A DNA stretch of 64,000 nt from Acetobacteraceae bacterium H6797 (GCA_015223225.1 JADFCQ010000004.1:310001-374000), one strand, 5' to 3'. Counted from the stretch's first letter, positions 47,301-55,513 are shown. Numbers and translations: made by a program. Notes: generated by a model from the sequence alone, not told the origin.

Positions 47301-47432
47301 GGGCTGCTGCTCTCGCAATTGCTGACGCTCTATACCACGCCCGTCGTCTATCTCGCGCTGGAGCGGCTTTCGGAGAAGGCGAAGCGGCGCTGGCGCGGCC
47401 GACCCGCGGCCCCCGCCCAGGCGGGGGACTGA
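44322..47432 (+). CDS. mdtB: RND efflux pump, MdtB type
   Basis: This 1036-aa inner-membrane pump of the AcrB/MdtBC group has twelve expected spans and two large periplasmic loops. MdtB-like features are VSAPFIARPIATALLSIALLL at the start, LPEVDFPTIEVSTTLPGASPETM, the proton-relay pair in TGFIVDDAIVMIENIVRLME near 400, and MGIVKKNAIMMIDFAIEARR near 920. Two aspartates (VDDA) mark drug-type RND pumps; heavy-metal pumps (CnrA/CusA) have VDGA. GTG 44322 overlaps the adaptor stop. It most likely works as a mixed trimer with the next gene product. Confidence 0.95.
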   Translation: MNVSAPFIARPIATALLSIALLLTGLYGYWKLPVSALPEVDFPTIEVSTTLPGASPETMSLIVTAPLERQLAQIAGLTDVSSVSGPGTSRITLQFRLDRNIDNAAQDVQAAINAARGTLPSTLPYPPTYAKVNPADPPIITLALTSDTAPLTALSDAADTLLAQKLSQVSGVGRVLVQGNMRPALRLRVDPARLAAYGLTLAQVRTAITSNNSASPKGSLDGPRQASTVLANDQLTTPQDFADLVLAWNNGAPVRLRDVGEASRDLENNRNGAWYDGHPAVLLDVQRQPGANIVATVQGVRDQLSMLEASLPAGFKLAVVADRTGTIKASVHDVQFTLALSVALVVMVIFLFLRNVRATIIPGVSLPLSIIGTFGVMALFGFSLDNLSLMALTIATGFIVDDAIVMIENIVRLMEEGKKPLQAAYEGAKQIGFTIVSLTVSLIAVFIPLLFMSGVVGRLFQEFALTMTIAVVVSMVVSLTLTPMMCALMLREGEDRRANRMTAWFEHGFEAMRRGYGRSLGVVLRHQGLTLLVAAATLAGTIGLYVIVPKGFLPEQDTGFIQASIEGPQDVSFTRMAEITRLVAEAARRDPDVTAVTTVAGAGAVNPTQNIASMSLVLRPRDERVADARAIVERMQPVVDAVPGAMVRLRPVQDIQIGAKASTNQFQYTITESDPAVLAEWAPKLEQRLAELPQIRALTTDRRDAGLRVTVDVDRGRAGRLGVTMQVIDDALYDAFGQRQVSTIYAQNNQYRVVLEADPSLQLDPANVAQIRVMGSGTTPVPLGEVATIGRSRGPLTVTKQNQFPAVTIGFDLAHGYSLGHAVEAIRTAEREMGMPASIRGSFTGDAAEFQNSLSNSPWLILAAVIVIYITLGVLYESAVHPVTILSTLPSAGIGALLALWGAGLDLSVVGLIGIVLLMGIVKKNAIMMIDFAIEARRDHGLEPQAAITEACLLRFRPIMMTTMAALLGAVPLVVESGTGSELRFPLGVSVIGGLLLSQLLTLYTTPVVYLALERLSEKAKRRWRGRPAAPAQAGD

Positions 47433-47435
47433 GCC

Positions 47436-50400
47436 ATGTCGATCAGCGCGCCCTTCATCCGCAGGCCGGTGGGCACCACGCTGCTGGCCATCGGCATCGC
47501 GCTGGCCGGGCTGGTGGCCCATGGCGCGCTGCCGGTGGCGCCGCTGCCGCAGGTGGATTTCCCGACCATCTTCGTCTCCGCGAGCCAGCCGGGGGCTGAT
47601 GCGGAAACCATGGCGGCGACGGTCGCGGCCCCCTTGGAGCGGCGGCTGGGCGCGATCGCGGGGGTTTCGGAGATTACCTCCAATTCCTCGCTCGGCTCGA
47701 CCAGCGTGATCGTGCAATTCGATCTCGACCGCGACATCGAGGGTGCCGCGCGCGACGTGCAGGCGGCGCTGAACGCGGCGGGGAACGACCTGCCTTCGGG
47801 CCTGCCGAACCTGCCGACCTATCGCAAGGCCAATCCGGCCGATGCGCCGGTGCTGCTGCTTTCGCTGTCATCGCCGACGCATCCGGCATCGGAGGTCTAT
47901 GACATCGCCGACTCCCTCCTGCTGCCGCAGATGGCGCGGGTGGAGGGCGTGGGGCAGATCACCATCTCGGGCGCGGAGCAGCCGGCGGTGCGCGTGACGG
48001 TGGACCCCGGTCTCGCGCAGGCGGCGGGGGTCTCGATGGAGGATATCCGCACCGCCATCAGCCGCTCGCATGTGACGGCGCCTGCCGGGGTCATCGAGAG
48101 CGCGGATCAGTCCGCGCCCATTTCGGTGAATGACCAGATTCCCGATGCGCGGCGTTTCGGCGAGATCGTGGTGAAGCAGAGCGACGGCAATATCGTCCGG
48201 CTCGATAATATCTCGCGCGTGACGCAGAGCGTGCGTGACCGGCGGCAGGCGGGAAGCTTCAACGGCCAGCCCGCGGTGCTCATCAACATCTACAAGGAGT
48301 CCGACGCCAACGTCATCGAGGTGGTGGATGCCATCAAGAAGATGATGCCCGGGCTCGAGGCGCAATTGCCGGGCGGCGTGCGGATGAACGTGATCCGCGA
48401 CCGCACGCAGAGCATCCGGGCGAGCGTGGACGAGGTGCAGTTCACGCTCGGGATCAGCGTGCTGCTCGTCATCGGCGTCGTCGCCGTTTTCCTGCGGCGC
48501 TGGGCGGCGGTGCTGGCGGCGGCGGTGGCCGTGCCCGTCTCGCTGCTGGGCACGCTCGCGCTCATGTGGCTCTTCGGCTATTCGCTCAACAATTTCACGC
48601 TGATGGCGCTGACCATCTCGGTGGGTTTCGTCGTGGACGATGCCATCGTGATGATCGAGAACATGATGCGCCTTCAGGAAGAGGGGAACGACCCGCGCGA
48701 GGCGGCGGAGGAAGGGGCGAAGCAGATCGGCTTTACGGTGCTCTCGATCACCGTCTCGCTCATCGCCGTCTTCATCCCGCTGCTCTTCATGGGCGGGATC
48801 ACCGGGCGGCTCTTCCGCGAATTCTCCATGACGCTCGCGATCGCGGTGGGCATTTCGGGTTTCGTCTCGCTGACGCTGACGCCGATGGTCGCGGCGCGGC
48901 TGACGCGGCCGGGCAAGCCGAAGCCGCCGGGGCTGCTGGGGCGGAGTTTCGAGCGCGGGCTGGCGGCGGTGACGCGGGCCTATGTGGCGAGCCTGAGGGT
49001 GACGCTGCGCTTCCGCGCGCTGATGCTGCTGCTGACGGTGGGCACGGTCGGGGTGACGGCCTATCTCTACGTGCATATCCCCAAGACCTTCTTCCCCGAA
49101 CAGGATACGGGCCTGCTGATGGGCGGGACCATGGCGGCGGCGGATACGTCTTTCGCCACCATGCGCGGCTTGCAGGAGCAGGTGGCGGCGATCATCGCGG
49201 CGGACCCGGCGGTGGCCGCGGTGGGCTCCACCGTGGGCTCAAGCGGGAGTGGCTTCGGCTCGGCGAGCCAGGGGCGGCTCTTCGTCTCGCTCAAGCCGGA
49301 GGAGGAGCGGCCCGGCGTTTCGGCCCAGGCGGTGATCGCGCGGCTGCGGCAGCCGCTGGGGCAGATCCCGGGCATCCAGACCTTCCTGCGCGCGGTGGGC
49401 GACATCCAGATCGGCGGCATGCAGAGCAATGCCTCCTATCAATTCGTGCTGCTCTCGCCTGATGTGGGCCGCTTGCAGCAATGGAGCGACGTGCTGGTGC
49501 GGCGGCTGCGGGAATTGCCGCAGATTGCCGATGTTTCCTCCAGCCAGCAGCGGGCGGGGCTGGTGAGCCGCGTGGTGATCGACCGCGAGGCGGCGGCAAG
49601 CCTCGGGGTGAGCATCACCAATATCAGCGCGGCCCTGAACGACAGTTTCGCGCAGCGGCAGGTGGCCGTGCTCTATCGCGCGCGCAACCAGTATCGCGTG
49701 ATCCTGGAAATAGACCCTGCCTTGCAGCAGGATCCGAACCAGTTGATGCGCGTGCGCGTGGCGGCGGCCGATGGGGCGCTGGTGCCGCTTGGGACCATTG
49801 CGCATGTGGAGCGTGAGGCGGCGCCGCTGTCGGTTGCGCATCGCAGCCAGTTCCCGGCCTCGACGATCAGCTTCAACCTCGCGGAGGGCGCGGCGCTGTC
49901 GGATGCGACGGCGGCGGTGCAGCAGGTGGTGACGGAGGTGGGCCTGCCGGACGATATGCGCACGCTCTTTGCCGGCAATGCGGCGCAGCTGCGCACCCAG
50001 AACCGGGACCAGCCGCTGCTGGTGCTGGCGGCGGCGATCGCGATCTATATCGTGCTCGGCGTGCTCTATGAGAGCCTGGCGCATCCGCTGACCATCATCT
50101 CCACCCTGCCCTCGGCCGGGATCGGGGCGCTGCTGGCGCTGGAGCTTTTCGGCCTGCCCTTCTCGGTGCTGGCGCTGATCGCGGTGATCCTGCTGATGGG
50201 CATCGTGAAGAAAAACGCGATCATGATGGTGGATTTCGCCATCGAGCATGAGAGACGCGAAGGCAAGGGCGGCGAGGAGGCCATTCTGGCCGCCTGCGCG
50301 GAGCGGTTCAGGCCGATCCTGATGACGACGCTCGCGGCTTTCTTCGGCGCGCTGCCGCTGGCCTTCGGCACGGGCGCGGGGGCGGAGATCCGCCAGCCGC

Positions 50401-50552
50401 TGGGGGTTGCGATCATCGGCGGGCTCGCGCTCTCGCAGTTGCTGACGCTCTATACGACGCCGGCCGTCTTCCTCGCCTTCGACGGGCTGGAGCAGCGGAC
50501 GCGGCGGATGGTGGCGCGCAACCGTCTGGCCCAGAGCGGGACGGGCGATTAG
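47436..50552 (+). CDS. mdtC: RND efflux pump, MdtC type
   Basis: This 1038-aa second RND pump starts three bases after the first. The N-terminus (ISAPFIRRPVGTTLLAIGIAL), LPQVDFPTIFVSASQPGADAETM, the relay aspartates in VGFVVDDAIVMIENMMRLQE near 400 and LLMGIVKKNAIMMVDFAIEHERRE near 920 match MdtC/MuxC. In E. coli MdtB and MdtC form a heterotrimer that exports bile salts, novobiocin and similar compounds; in Xanthomonas and Pseudomonas related pairs do the same. A leader hairpin GGGGCC/GGCCCC (50628-50651) with no T run lies in the following gap. Confidence 0.95.
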   Translation: MSISAPFIRRPVGTTLLAIGIALAGLVAHGALPVAPLPQVDFPTIFVSASQPGADAETMAATVAAPLERRLGAIAGVSEITSNSSLGSTSVIVQFDLDRDIEGAARDVQAALNAAGNDLPSGLPNLPTYRKANPADAPVLLLSLSSPTHPASEVYDIADSLLLPQMARVEGVGQITISGAEQPAVRVTVDPGLAQAAGVSMEDIRTAISRSHVTAPAGVIESADQSAPISVNDQIPDARRFGEIVVKQSDGNIVRLDNISRVTQSVRDRRQAGSFNGQPAVLINIYKESDANVIEVVDAIKKMMPGLEAQLPGGVRMNVIRDRTQSIRASVDEVQFTLGISVLLVIGVVAVFLRRWAAVLAAAVAVPVSLLGTLALMWLFGYSLNNFTLMALTISVGFVVDDAIVMIENMMRLQEEGNDPREAAEEGAKQIGFTVLSITVSLIAVFIPLLFMGGITGRLFREFSMTLAIAVGISGFVSLTLTPMVAARLTRPGKPKPPGLLGRSFERGLAAVTRAYVASLRVTLRFRALMLLLTVGTVGVTAYLYVHIPKTFFPEQDTGLLMGGTMAAADTSFATMRGLQEQVAAIIAADPAVAAVGSTVGSSGSGFGSASQGRLFVSLKPEEERPGVSAQAVIARLRQPLGQIPGIQTFLRAVGDIQIGGMQSNASYQFVLLSPDVGRLQQWSDVLVRRLRELPQIADVSSSQQRAGLVSRVVIDREAAASLGVSITNISAALNDSFAQRQVAVLYRARNQYRVILEIDPALQQDPNQLMRVRVAAADGALVPLGTIAHVEREAAPLSVAHRSQFPASTISFNLAEGAALSDATAAVQQVVTEVGLPDDMRTLFAGNAAQLRTQNRDQPLLVLAAAIAIYIVLGVLYESLAHPLTIISTLPSAGIGALLALELFGLPFSVLALIAVILLMGIVKKNAIMMVDFAIEHERREGKGGEEAILAACAERFRPILMTTLAAFFGALPLAFGTGAGAEIRQPLGVAIIGGLALSQLLTLYTTPAVFLAFDGLEQRTRRMVARNRLAQSGTGD

Positions 50553-50691
50553 CGGGGCTGAATGTGACGGCTTTCGGAAGAGTTATCGCGCGACGCGCTT
50601 CGTGACGGCCGCGGCATTGACGCGGCAGGGGCCCCTCCGGATGGTGGCCCCGCCCCGCCGCTGAAGGCGCGGCCTGAAGGAGTTCTGCGCG

Positions 50692-52122
50692 ATGAGTGAA
50701 TGGCCGGTGCATGCGACCATCGACGGGCCGATCGTGATGATCGGCTTCGGTTCCATCGGGCGGGGCACGCTGCCGCTGATCGAGCGGCATTTCGACTTCG
50801 ACCGCTCGCGGATGGTGGTGATCGACCCGGTGGACAAGCACCGGGGGCTGCTCGATGCGCGGGGCATCCGCTTCATGCAGGCGGAACTGACGGCGGAGAA
50901 TTATCGCGCGCTGCTGGAGCCGCTGCTGACGGCGGGCAGCGGGCGTGGCTTCTGCGTGAACCTCTCGGTCGATGTTTCCTCCGTCGCCATCATGGAACTC
51001 TGCCGCGAGCTGGGCTGCCTCTATATCGATACCGTGGTGGAGCCCTGGAAGGGCTTCTACATGGATGCGGCGCTCGGCCCCGCGGCGCGGACCAATTACG
51101 CGCTGCGCGAGAGCGTGCTGGCGGCGCGGCGGCGGGCACCGGGCGGGACGACGGCGATTTCGACCTGCGGCGCCAATCCAGGCATGGTCTCCTGGTTCGT
51201 GAAGCAGGCGCTGCTGAATGTGGCCGACGATCTGGGCCGGAGCGTCGCGGTGCCGGAGAGCCGCGAGGGCTGGGCGCGGCTCGCGCGCGATCTAGGCGTG
51301 AAGGGCATCCATATCGCCGAGCGGGACACGCAGCGGGCGCGGGAGCCCAAGCCGCAAGACGTTTTCGTCAATACCTGGTCGGTCGAAGGATTCGTGGCCG
51401 AGGGGCTGCAGCCGGCGGAGCTGGGCTGGGGCACGCATGAGAAGCAATTGCCGCCGGATGGGCATCGCCATGAGAGCGGCTGCGGGGCGGCGATCTATCT
51501 GATGCGGCCGGGCGCCGATACGCGCGTGCGGAGCTGGGTGCCGGAGGTGGGGCCGCAATTCGGCTTCCTCGTCACGCATAACGAGTCCATCTCCATCGCC
51601 GACTATCTGACGCTGCGCGAGGGTGGCGAGGTGGTGTATCGGCCGACCTGCCATTACGCCTATCACCCGGCCAATGACGCCGTGCTCTCGCTGCATGAGA
51701 TGTTCGGCGCGGGCGGGAAGATGCAGAGCGCTTGGAAGATCCTGGACGAGCATGAGATCGTGGACGGGAAGGACGAGTTGGGCGTGCTGCTCTATGGGCA
51801 TGAGAAGAACGCCTATTGGTTCGGCTCGCAGCTCACCATCGAGGAGACGCGGGAGCTTGCGCCCTATCAGAACGCGACGGGCATGCAGGTGACCTCGGCG
51901 GTGATCGCGGGGATGGTCTGGGCGCTGGAGAACCCCGAGGCAGGGATCGTGGAGGCGGATGAGCTGGATTTCCGCCGCTGCCTGGAAGTGCAGCGGCCCT
52001 ATCTCGGCCCCGTCATCGGCACCTATACGGATTGGACACCGCTGGAGGGGCGCGAAACCTTCTTCCCCGAGGATATCGACCGCGAGGATGCCTGGCAGTT
52101 CCGGAACGTCATCGTGCGCTGA
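50692..52122 (+). CDS. hss: Homospermidine synthase
   Basis: Hss (476 aa) makes sym-homospermidine from putrescine in an NAD-dependent reaction. Seen are the Rossmann loop VMIGFGSIGRGTLPLIERHF near residue 15, VIDPVDKHRGLLDARGIRF, NLSVDVSSVAIMELCRELG near 90, STCGANPGMVSWFVKQALL near 160, and the later block GHRHESGCGAAIYLMRPGADTRVRSWVP. The length is normal. AAGGAG lies 10 bases before the ATG. The stop region is duplicated as a 23-base direct repeat. Spermidine genes speD and speE lie further on, so the cell should make both triamines. Confidence 0.95.
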   Translation: MSEWPVHATIDGPIVMIGFGSIGRGTLPLIERHFDFDRSRMVVIDPVDKHRGLLDARGIRFMQAELTAENYRALLEPLLTAGSGRGFCVNLSVDVSSVAIMELCRELGCLYIDTVVEPWKGFYMDAALGPAARTNYALRESVLAARRRAPGGTTAISTCGANPGMVSWFVKQALLNVADDLGRSVAVPESREGWARLARDLGVKGIHIAERDTQRAREPKPQDVFVNTWSVEGFVAEGLQPAELGWGTHEKQLPPDGHRHESGCGAAIYLMRPGADTRVRSWVPEVGPQFGFLVTHNESISIADYLTLREGGEVVYRPTCHYAYHPANDAVLSLHEMFGAGGKMQSAWKILDEHEIVDGKDELGVLLYGHEKNAYWFGSQLTIEETRELAPYQNATGMQVTSAVIAGMVWALENPEAGIVEADELDFRRCLEVQRPYLGPVIGTYTDWTPLEGRETFFPEDIDREDAWQFRNVIVR

Positions 52123-52151
52123 GCGCGCAACGTCATCGTGCGGTGAGCGCG
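52105..52151 (+). repeat. 23-bp direct repeat across the hss stop codon
   Basis: The sequence AACGTCATCGTGCG-x-TGAGCGCG occurs at 52105-52127 and again at 52129-52151, differing at one base. The first copy encodes the last five residues (NVIVR) and the stop of hss; the second lies just after it. Confidence 0.9.
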
Positions 52152-52161
52152 GCGCGGCGGG

Positions 52162-52782
52162 TCAGTCGGTCGCGTTGCCGAGGATGAGGGTGAGGCGCCG
52201 CATCGACGGCAGGTGGATGCTGAAGAGGTAGACGCCCCACCATTCCATCCCTTCCTGGAAGGCGGGCGAGACCTCGGGCAGGCGCGGGCTGTACCAGTCG
52301 AGGATCTCGGCCGGAACGCCGGGCGGCAGGATGAAGCCGCGGATGGCGTCGAAGAGCGATTGCACCTCGCCCCAGCGCGCGACGAGCGGATATGGCGGCT
52401 GCGAGAAGGCATAGGCGAATTGACCGCCGGTGCCGGGCTGCGGCACGTTCAGCACGGCATTGGCGATGGATTGCGTCTCGAGCACCACGCGCGGCGGGTC
52501 ATGCAGGTGGTGGCCGTGGCTGGTGGTGAAGTCACCACGCTCGATGAGGCGGCGGCTTTGCGGGTCATACCAATCGCCGAGGAAGCGCGCCTCCTCGATA
52601 GGGCGCGCGCCGAGGCTGCGCAGCAGGTCGGCATCGAAGGGCTGGTCCGGCAGCATGGCGCGGAAGCCGGCGAGGATGCTGTCGATATCCCCCGAGGCGG
52701 GTTCGACCAGCTCGAAATCGAGAACGCCCCCAATTTCCTGGTAGCGATGAAAGGCGGGAGGGAGATTCGATGGCAAGGGCAC
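52162..52782 (-). CDS. Hypothetical protein of unknown function
   Basis: No family was recognised. The 206-aa product starts with GTG (PLPSNLPPAFHRYQEIGGVL) and has no signal peptide or membrane span. A mid-protein region carries HGHHLHDPPRVVLETQSIANAV and YAFSQPPYPLVARWGEV, with several His and aromatic residues. The C-terminal half is rich in Trp and Pro (PAEILDWYSPRLPEV, GMEWWGVYLFSIHLPSMRR). Composition is protein-like and the strand matches the flagellar group behind it, but it is separated from it by 107 bases. It may be unrelated to flagella. Confidence that it is a gene rests on length and codon bias only. Confidence 0.6.
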   Translation of the reverse strand: MPLPSNLPPAFHRYQEIGGVLDFELVEPASGDIDSILAGFRAMLPDQPFDADLLRSLGARPIEEARFLGDWYDPQSRRLIERGDFTTSHGHHLHDPPRVVLETQSIANAVLNVPQPGTGGQFAYAFSQPPYPLVARWGEVQSLFDAIRGFILPPGVPAEILDWYSPRLPEVSPAFQEGMEWWGVYLFSIHLPSMRRLTLILGNATD

Positions 52783-52889
52783 GGGCGCAGCTTAGACGCC
52801 GCCTGGGCCGGCGGCCCAGTCACGCGGATGGGAGCGGAAGCAAAGGCTGGCGAGAGCGCCGCCCAGCCCTTGTCTTCGCCGCCCCCCGA

Positions 52890-53291
52890 TCAGGCGCGGG
52901 CCGAGAGGGCCAGCGCCGTGGCATGAGGGGCGCGGGCGCGGAGGCCAGCGGCGCCATAGGTGGCGGGCGTCGAGGCCGGAAGGGCGGCGCCGGCGATGGT
53001 CTCGATGACGCGGCTCTGCAGGCTGATCGCGCGCTCCAGCAGGCGGCGGTTCTCCTCGCCCAGTTTCGCGAGGCGCTGGGCCAGCTGATCGGCGATTTCC
53101 TTCTCCGGCCCCTCGGCCTTCACGCCCTGCCGCTTGCTGGCGGCGAAAGCGGCGGCGAAGGCGTCGGATGCCTGGATCTTGCCGGGGGTGACGGCGGCGG
53201 CGCGGGCCATGTCGAGGGCGGAGAGCGCCTCGTTCTCGGCGCGGAGGGCCTCGGCGAGGCGGAGGCCGGCGGTGAGGAGAGCCTGCATCAT
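52890..53291 (-). CDS. FlgN-like helical protein of the flagellar group
   Basis: This 133-aa protein is mostly alpha-helical. Residues 1-95 form a long helical hairpin (AGLRLAEALRAENEALSALDM, then IADQLAQRLAKLGEENRRLLERAI), with a disordered Ala-rich tail. Its size, helical form and place right after flgJ fit FlgN, the chaperone for hook-filament junction proteins, but the sequence is too variable to be sure. The gene starts 19 bases after the flgJ stop and ends the flgI-flgJ group. Confidence 0.55.
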   Translation of the reverse strand: MMQALLTAGLRLAEALRAENEALSALDMARAAAVTPGKIQASDAFAAAFAASKRQGVKAEGPEKEIADQLAQRLAKLGEENRRLLERAISLQSRVIETIAGAALPASTPATYGAAGLRARAPHATALALSARA

Positions 53292-53310
53292 GGGAATGGA
53301 CCTCGGGTTT

Positions 53311-53598
53311 TCAGGGGGTGGGAGCCGCGCCTTCCTGGGCGCGGAGAAGCTGCGTCATCATGGCGTCGGCGATGCCGATGCCGCCGGAGCGGGCCATGGA
53401 GGCCGCGTATTGCTCGACGAGCATGGGTTTGAAGGCCGCCTCGCCCGCCCCGCCGCCGCCGAAACCCTTGGAGGTGTCCACGGTCTCGAACATGGGCTTG
53501 AGCAGTTCGGCGATGGCCTGGGCCTCGAATTTCTCGGCCGTGCGGCGGAGCTTGGCCTGGTCGGGTGTGGCAACCATGCGGGCGACGAGTGCGTCCAT
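53311..53598 (-). CDS. flgJ: Flagellar rod-binding protein, FlgJ N-terminal domain only
   Basis: This 95-aa protein corresponds to the rod-binding domain of FlgJ (RRTAEKFEAQAIAELLKPMFETVD, then GGAGEAAFKPMLVEQYAASMARSGGIGIADAMMTQLLR). It lacks the C-terminal peptidoglycan-hydrolysing domain of enteric FlgJ, as in many alphaproteobacteria, where a separate muramidase does that job. It acts as the rod cap scaffold in the periplasm. Its ATG at 53598 shares one base with the flgI stop, so it is translated from the same message. Confidence 0.88.
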   Translation of the reverse strand: MDALVARMVATPDQAKLRRTAEKFEAQAIAELLKPMFETVDTSKGFGGGGAGEAAFKPMLVEQYAASMARSGGIGIADAMMTQLLRAQEGAAPTP

Positions 53599-54746
53599 CA
53601 GCGGACCTCCAGCTCGGCCTGGAGCGCGCCGGCGGCCTTGATGGATTGGAGGATGGTGATCATGTCCCGCGGGCCGATGCCCAGGCCGTTCAGGCCGCGC
53701 ACCAGATCCTGCAAGGTGACCGAGCGGGGGAGGATGCCGAGGCGGCGTTCGTTCTGATCGTCCACCTCGATCTGGGTGCGGGGCACCACCGCCGTTTGGC
53801 CGTTGGAGAGGGCGTTGGGCTGACTGACCTGCGGCGTCTCGGTGACGCGGATGGTGAGGTTGCCCTGAGCGATGGCGACGGTGGAGACGCGGACATCGGC
53901 GCCCATGACGATGGTGCCCGAGGCTTCCTCGATGATGACGCGGGCCACCTGATCGGGCTCCACGCGGAGGCTCTCGATATCGGAGATGAGGGTCGGGATG
54001 TCGCGGCCGCGGGTATCGAGGGTGACGGTGCGGGGGTCGGACGCGCGGGCGATGCCGCCGGTGGCGCGGTTGATGGCGGCGGCGATGCGGCGGGCGGTCG
54101 TCATGTCGGGGTTGCGGAGCGCGAGGCGCAGGGCGTCGCGGCGGCCCCAATCGTAGGGCACCTCCTTCTCCACGATGGCGCCCGAGGCGATGCGGCCGGA
54201 GGTGGGCACGCCGCGATTGACGCTGGCGGCCGCGCCGCGGGCGGCGATGGCGCCCGTGGCGATGGCGCCCTGGGCGACGGCATAGACCTCGCCATCGGCA
54301 CCCATCAGAGGGGTGACGAGGAGCGTGCCGCCGGTGAGGTTGGAGGCGTCGCCCAGGGCGGAGACGGCGATGTCGATGCGGCTGCCGGGGCGGGCGAAGG
54401 GCGGGAGATTGGCGGTGACCATGACGGCGGCCACGTTCTTGGTGTCGAGTTGGCGCTCCTGATCCCGCGTGTTCACGCCCAGGCGCTCGAGCATGCCGAC
54501 CAAGCTCTGGCGGGTGAAGATGGCGCTGCGGAGCCGGTCGCCCGTGCCGGGCAGGCCGACGACCAGGCCGTAGCCGACGAGCTGGTTCTCGCGGACACCC
54601 TCGACATCGGCGATGTCCTTGATGCGGACCTGCGCCTGGGCCTGGGGGGAGAAGGCCGCGCAGACGGCCATGGCGAGAGCTGCCGCGAATACGCGGAGCA
54701 CCGCGCTCCCTGCCCTGCCCTTGCCTGCCTCTTTCTGCATCATCAT
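53598..54746 (-). CDS. flgI: Flagellar P-ring protein
   Basis: FlgI (382 aa) forms the peptidoglycan-embedded ring around the rod. It has a signal peptide (VLRVFAAALAMAVCAAFSPQAQAQ) and the conserved mature start VRIKDIADVEGVRENQLVGYGLVVGLPGTGD, then FTRQSLVGMLERLGV, SALGDASNLTGGTLLVTPL and the C-terminal TLQDLVRGLNGLGIGPRDMITILQ. The start is one of three adjacent ATGs (54746, 54743, 54740). A near-perfect sigma-54 promoter lies at 54805-54819, and fliX is divergent beyond it, the same arrangement as in Caulobacter. Confidence 0.95.
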   Translation of the reverse strand: MMMQKEAGKGRAGSAVLRVFAAALAMAVCAAFSPQAQAQVRIKDIADVEGVRENQLVGYGLVVGLPGTGDRLRSAIFTRQSLVGMLERLGVNTRDQERQLDTKNVAAVMVTANLPPFARPGSRIDIAVSALGDASNLTGGTLLVTPLMGADGEVYAVAQGAIATGAIAARGAAASVNRGVPTSGRIASGAIVEKEVPYDWGRRDALRLALRNPDMTTARRIAAAINRATGGIARASDPRTVTLDTRGRDIPTLISDIESLRVEPDQVARVIIEEASGTIVMGADVRVSTVAIAQGNLTIRVTETPQVSQPNALSNGQTAVVPRTQIEVDDQNERRLGILPRSVTLQDLVRGLNGLGIGPRDMITILQSIKAAGALQAELEVR

Positions 54747-54804
54747 CGCCCGATACCGTCTCTTTCGGCGCCGGCCCCGGCGGGGCGGCTCGGAGGGCAT
54801 GGGC

Positions 54805-54819
54805 GCAAGGGGCGTGCCA
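54805..54819 (-). promoter_or_regulatory. Sigma-54 promoter of flgI
   Basis: The minus strand reads TGGCAC-GCCCC-TTGC, an exact match to the sigma-54 consensus, preceded by C. The GG and GC elements have the correct 10-base spacing. A start near 54794 gives a 48-base leader before flgI. Sigma-54 control of flagellar structural genes is known in Caulobacter. Confidence 0.85.
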
Positions 54820-55026
54820 GGGCTGGGGCCGATTCCCGGCGGCAGGAAGTGCCGGGCGGGCCATTGGGGGCGGCAAGAATGGCCGATGGGCGGCAGGGAT
54901 GGCCGGGGCTGGAAAACGGCGCGGCAAGGAATTCGCGTCCGGAAAGCAACCCGGCGGGCGGGCTGGAAAGCAATTGGTAACCCGCGCGGGCCTAAGCAGG
55001 GTAGTCAGCGGTGAGGAGCGAGGGCG

Positions 55027-55431
55027 ATGACGAGGATCGGCGGCATCGGTGCCGGCCAGCCCGCCCGGGCGGCTTCGGGGCCCCGTCGCGCGGGCGGCGG
55101 CTTCAGCCTGCCGGGCGAGGCGCGGATGGAGGAGACCGGCGGCGCGGAGGCGGTGAGCGCCGTGGCGGTGATGCCCCTGCCCGGCCGGCGCGAGGGGGCG
55201 CCGGGGCGGGACGAGCGGGCGAAGCGCCGTGGGCGGGACCTGCTGGAGGGACTCGAGGCCATGCAGAAGGCGCTGCTGCTCGGCCGCGACGAGCCGGGGG
55301 TGCTCGACCGAGTCGCCCGGCTCTGCGAGGGGGAGCCGGCGGAGGACCCGGAACTCGATCGCATCCTCCAAGAGATCGTTTTGCGGGCACGGATTGAACT
55401 CGTAAGGCGCAACCATGTGTCAGCCGAGTGA
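55027..55431 (+). CDS. fliX: Flagellar assembly regulator FliX
   Basis: This 134-aa protein matches FliX, which in Caulobacter couples early flagellar assembly to the activity of the sigma-54 activator FlbD. The N-terminal 60 residues are Gly/Ala/Arg-rich and variable; the conserved C-terminal part is GRDLLEGLEAMQKALLLGRDEPG then DPELDRILQEIVLRARIELVRR. The gene is divergent from flgI, as in Caulobacter. Its GAGG ribosome site (GGTGAGGAGCGAGG) precedes the ATG at 55027. No clear CtrA box was seen upstream. Confidence 0.82.
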   Translation: MTRIGGIGAGQPARAASGPRRAGGGFSLPGEARMEETGGAEAVSAVAVMPLPGRREGAPGRDERAKRRGRDLLEGLEAMQKALLLGRDEPGVLDRVARLCEGEPAEDPELDRILQEIVLRARIELVRRNHVSAE

Positions 55432-55513
55432 AAACTGGCCAAATCAGTGCTTTGGGGCACCATTACGCCTCTTGGCTTTCTCCATGGGCAACGAGTATGG
55501 TCCGGCCACTTTC

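Noticed and set aside
40034..50552. Reading the RND pumps as heavy-metal (CnrA/CzcA) type because of the CnrX-like neighbour
   Set aside because: Both pumps have two aspartates (VDDA) in the fourth-helix motif and MdtB/MdtC signatures, so they are not the metal type.
50628..50651. Terminator after mdtC
   Set aside because: The GGGGCC/GGCCCC stem has a 12-base loop and no T run, and lies just before the hss ribosome site, so calling it a terminator is not supported.
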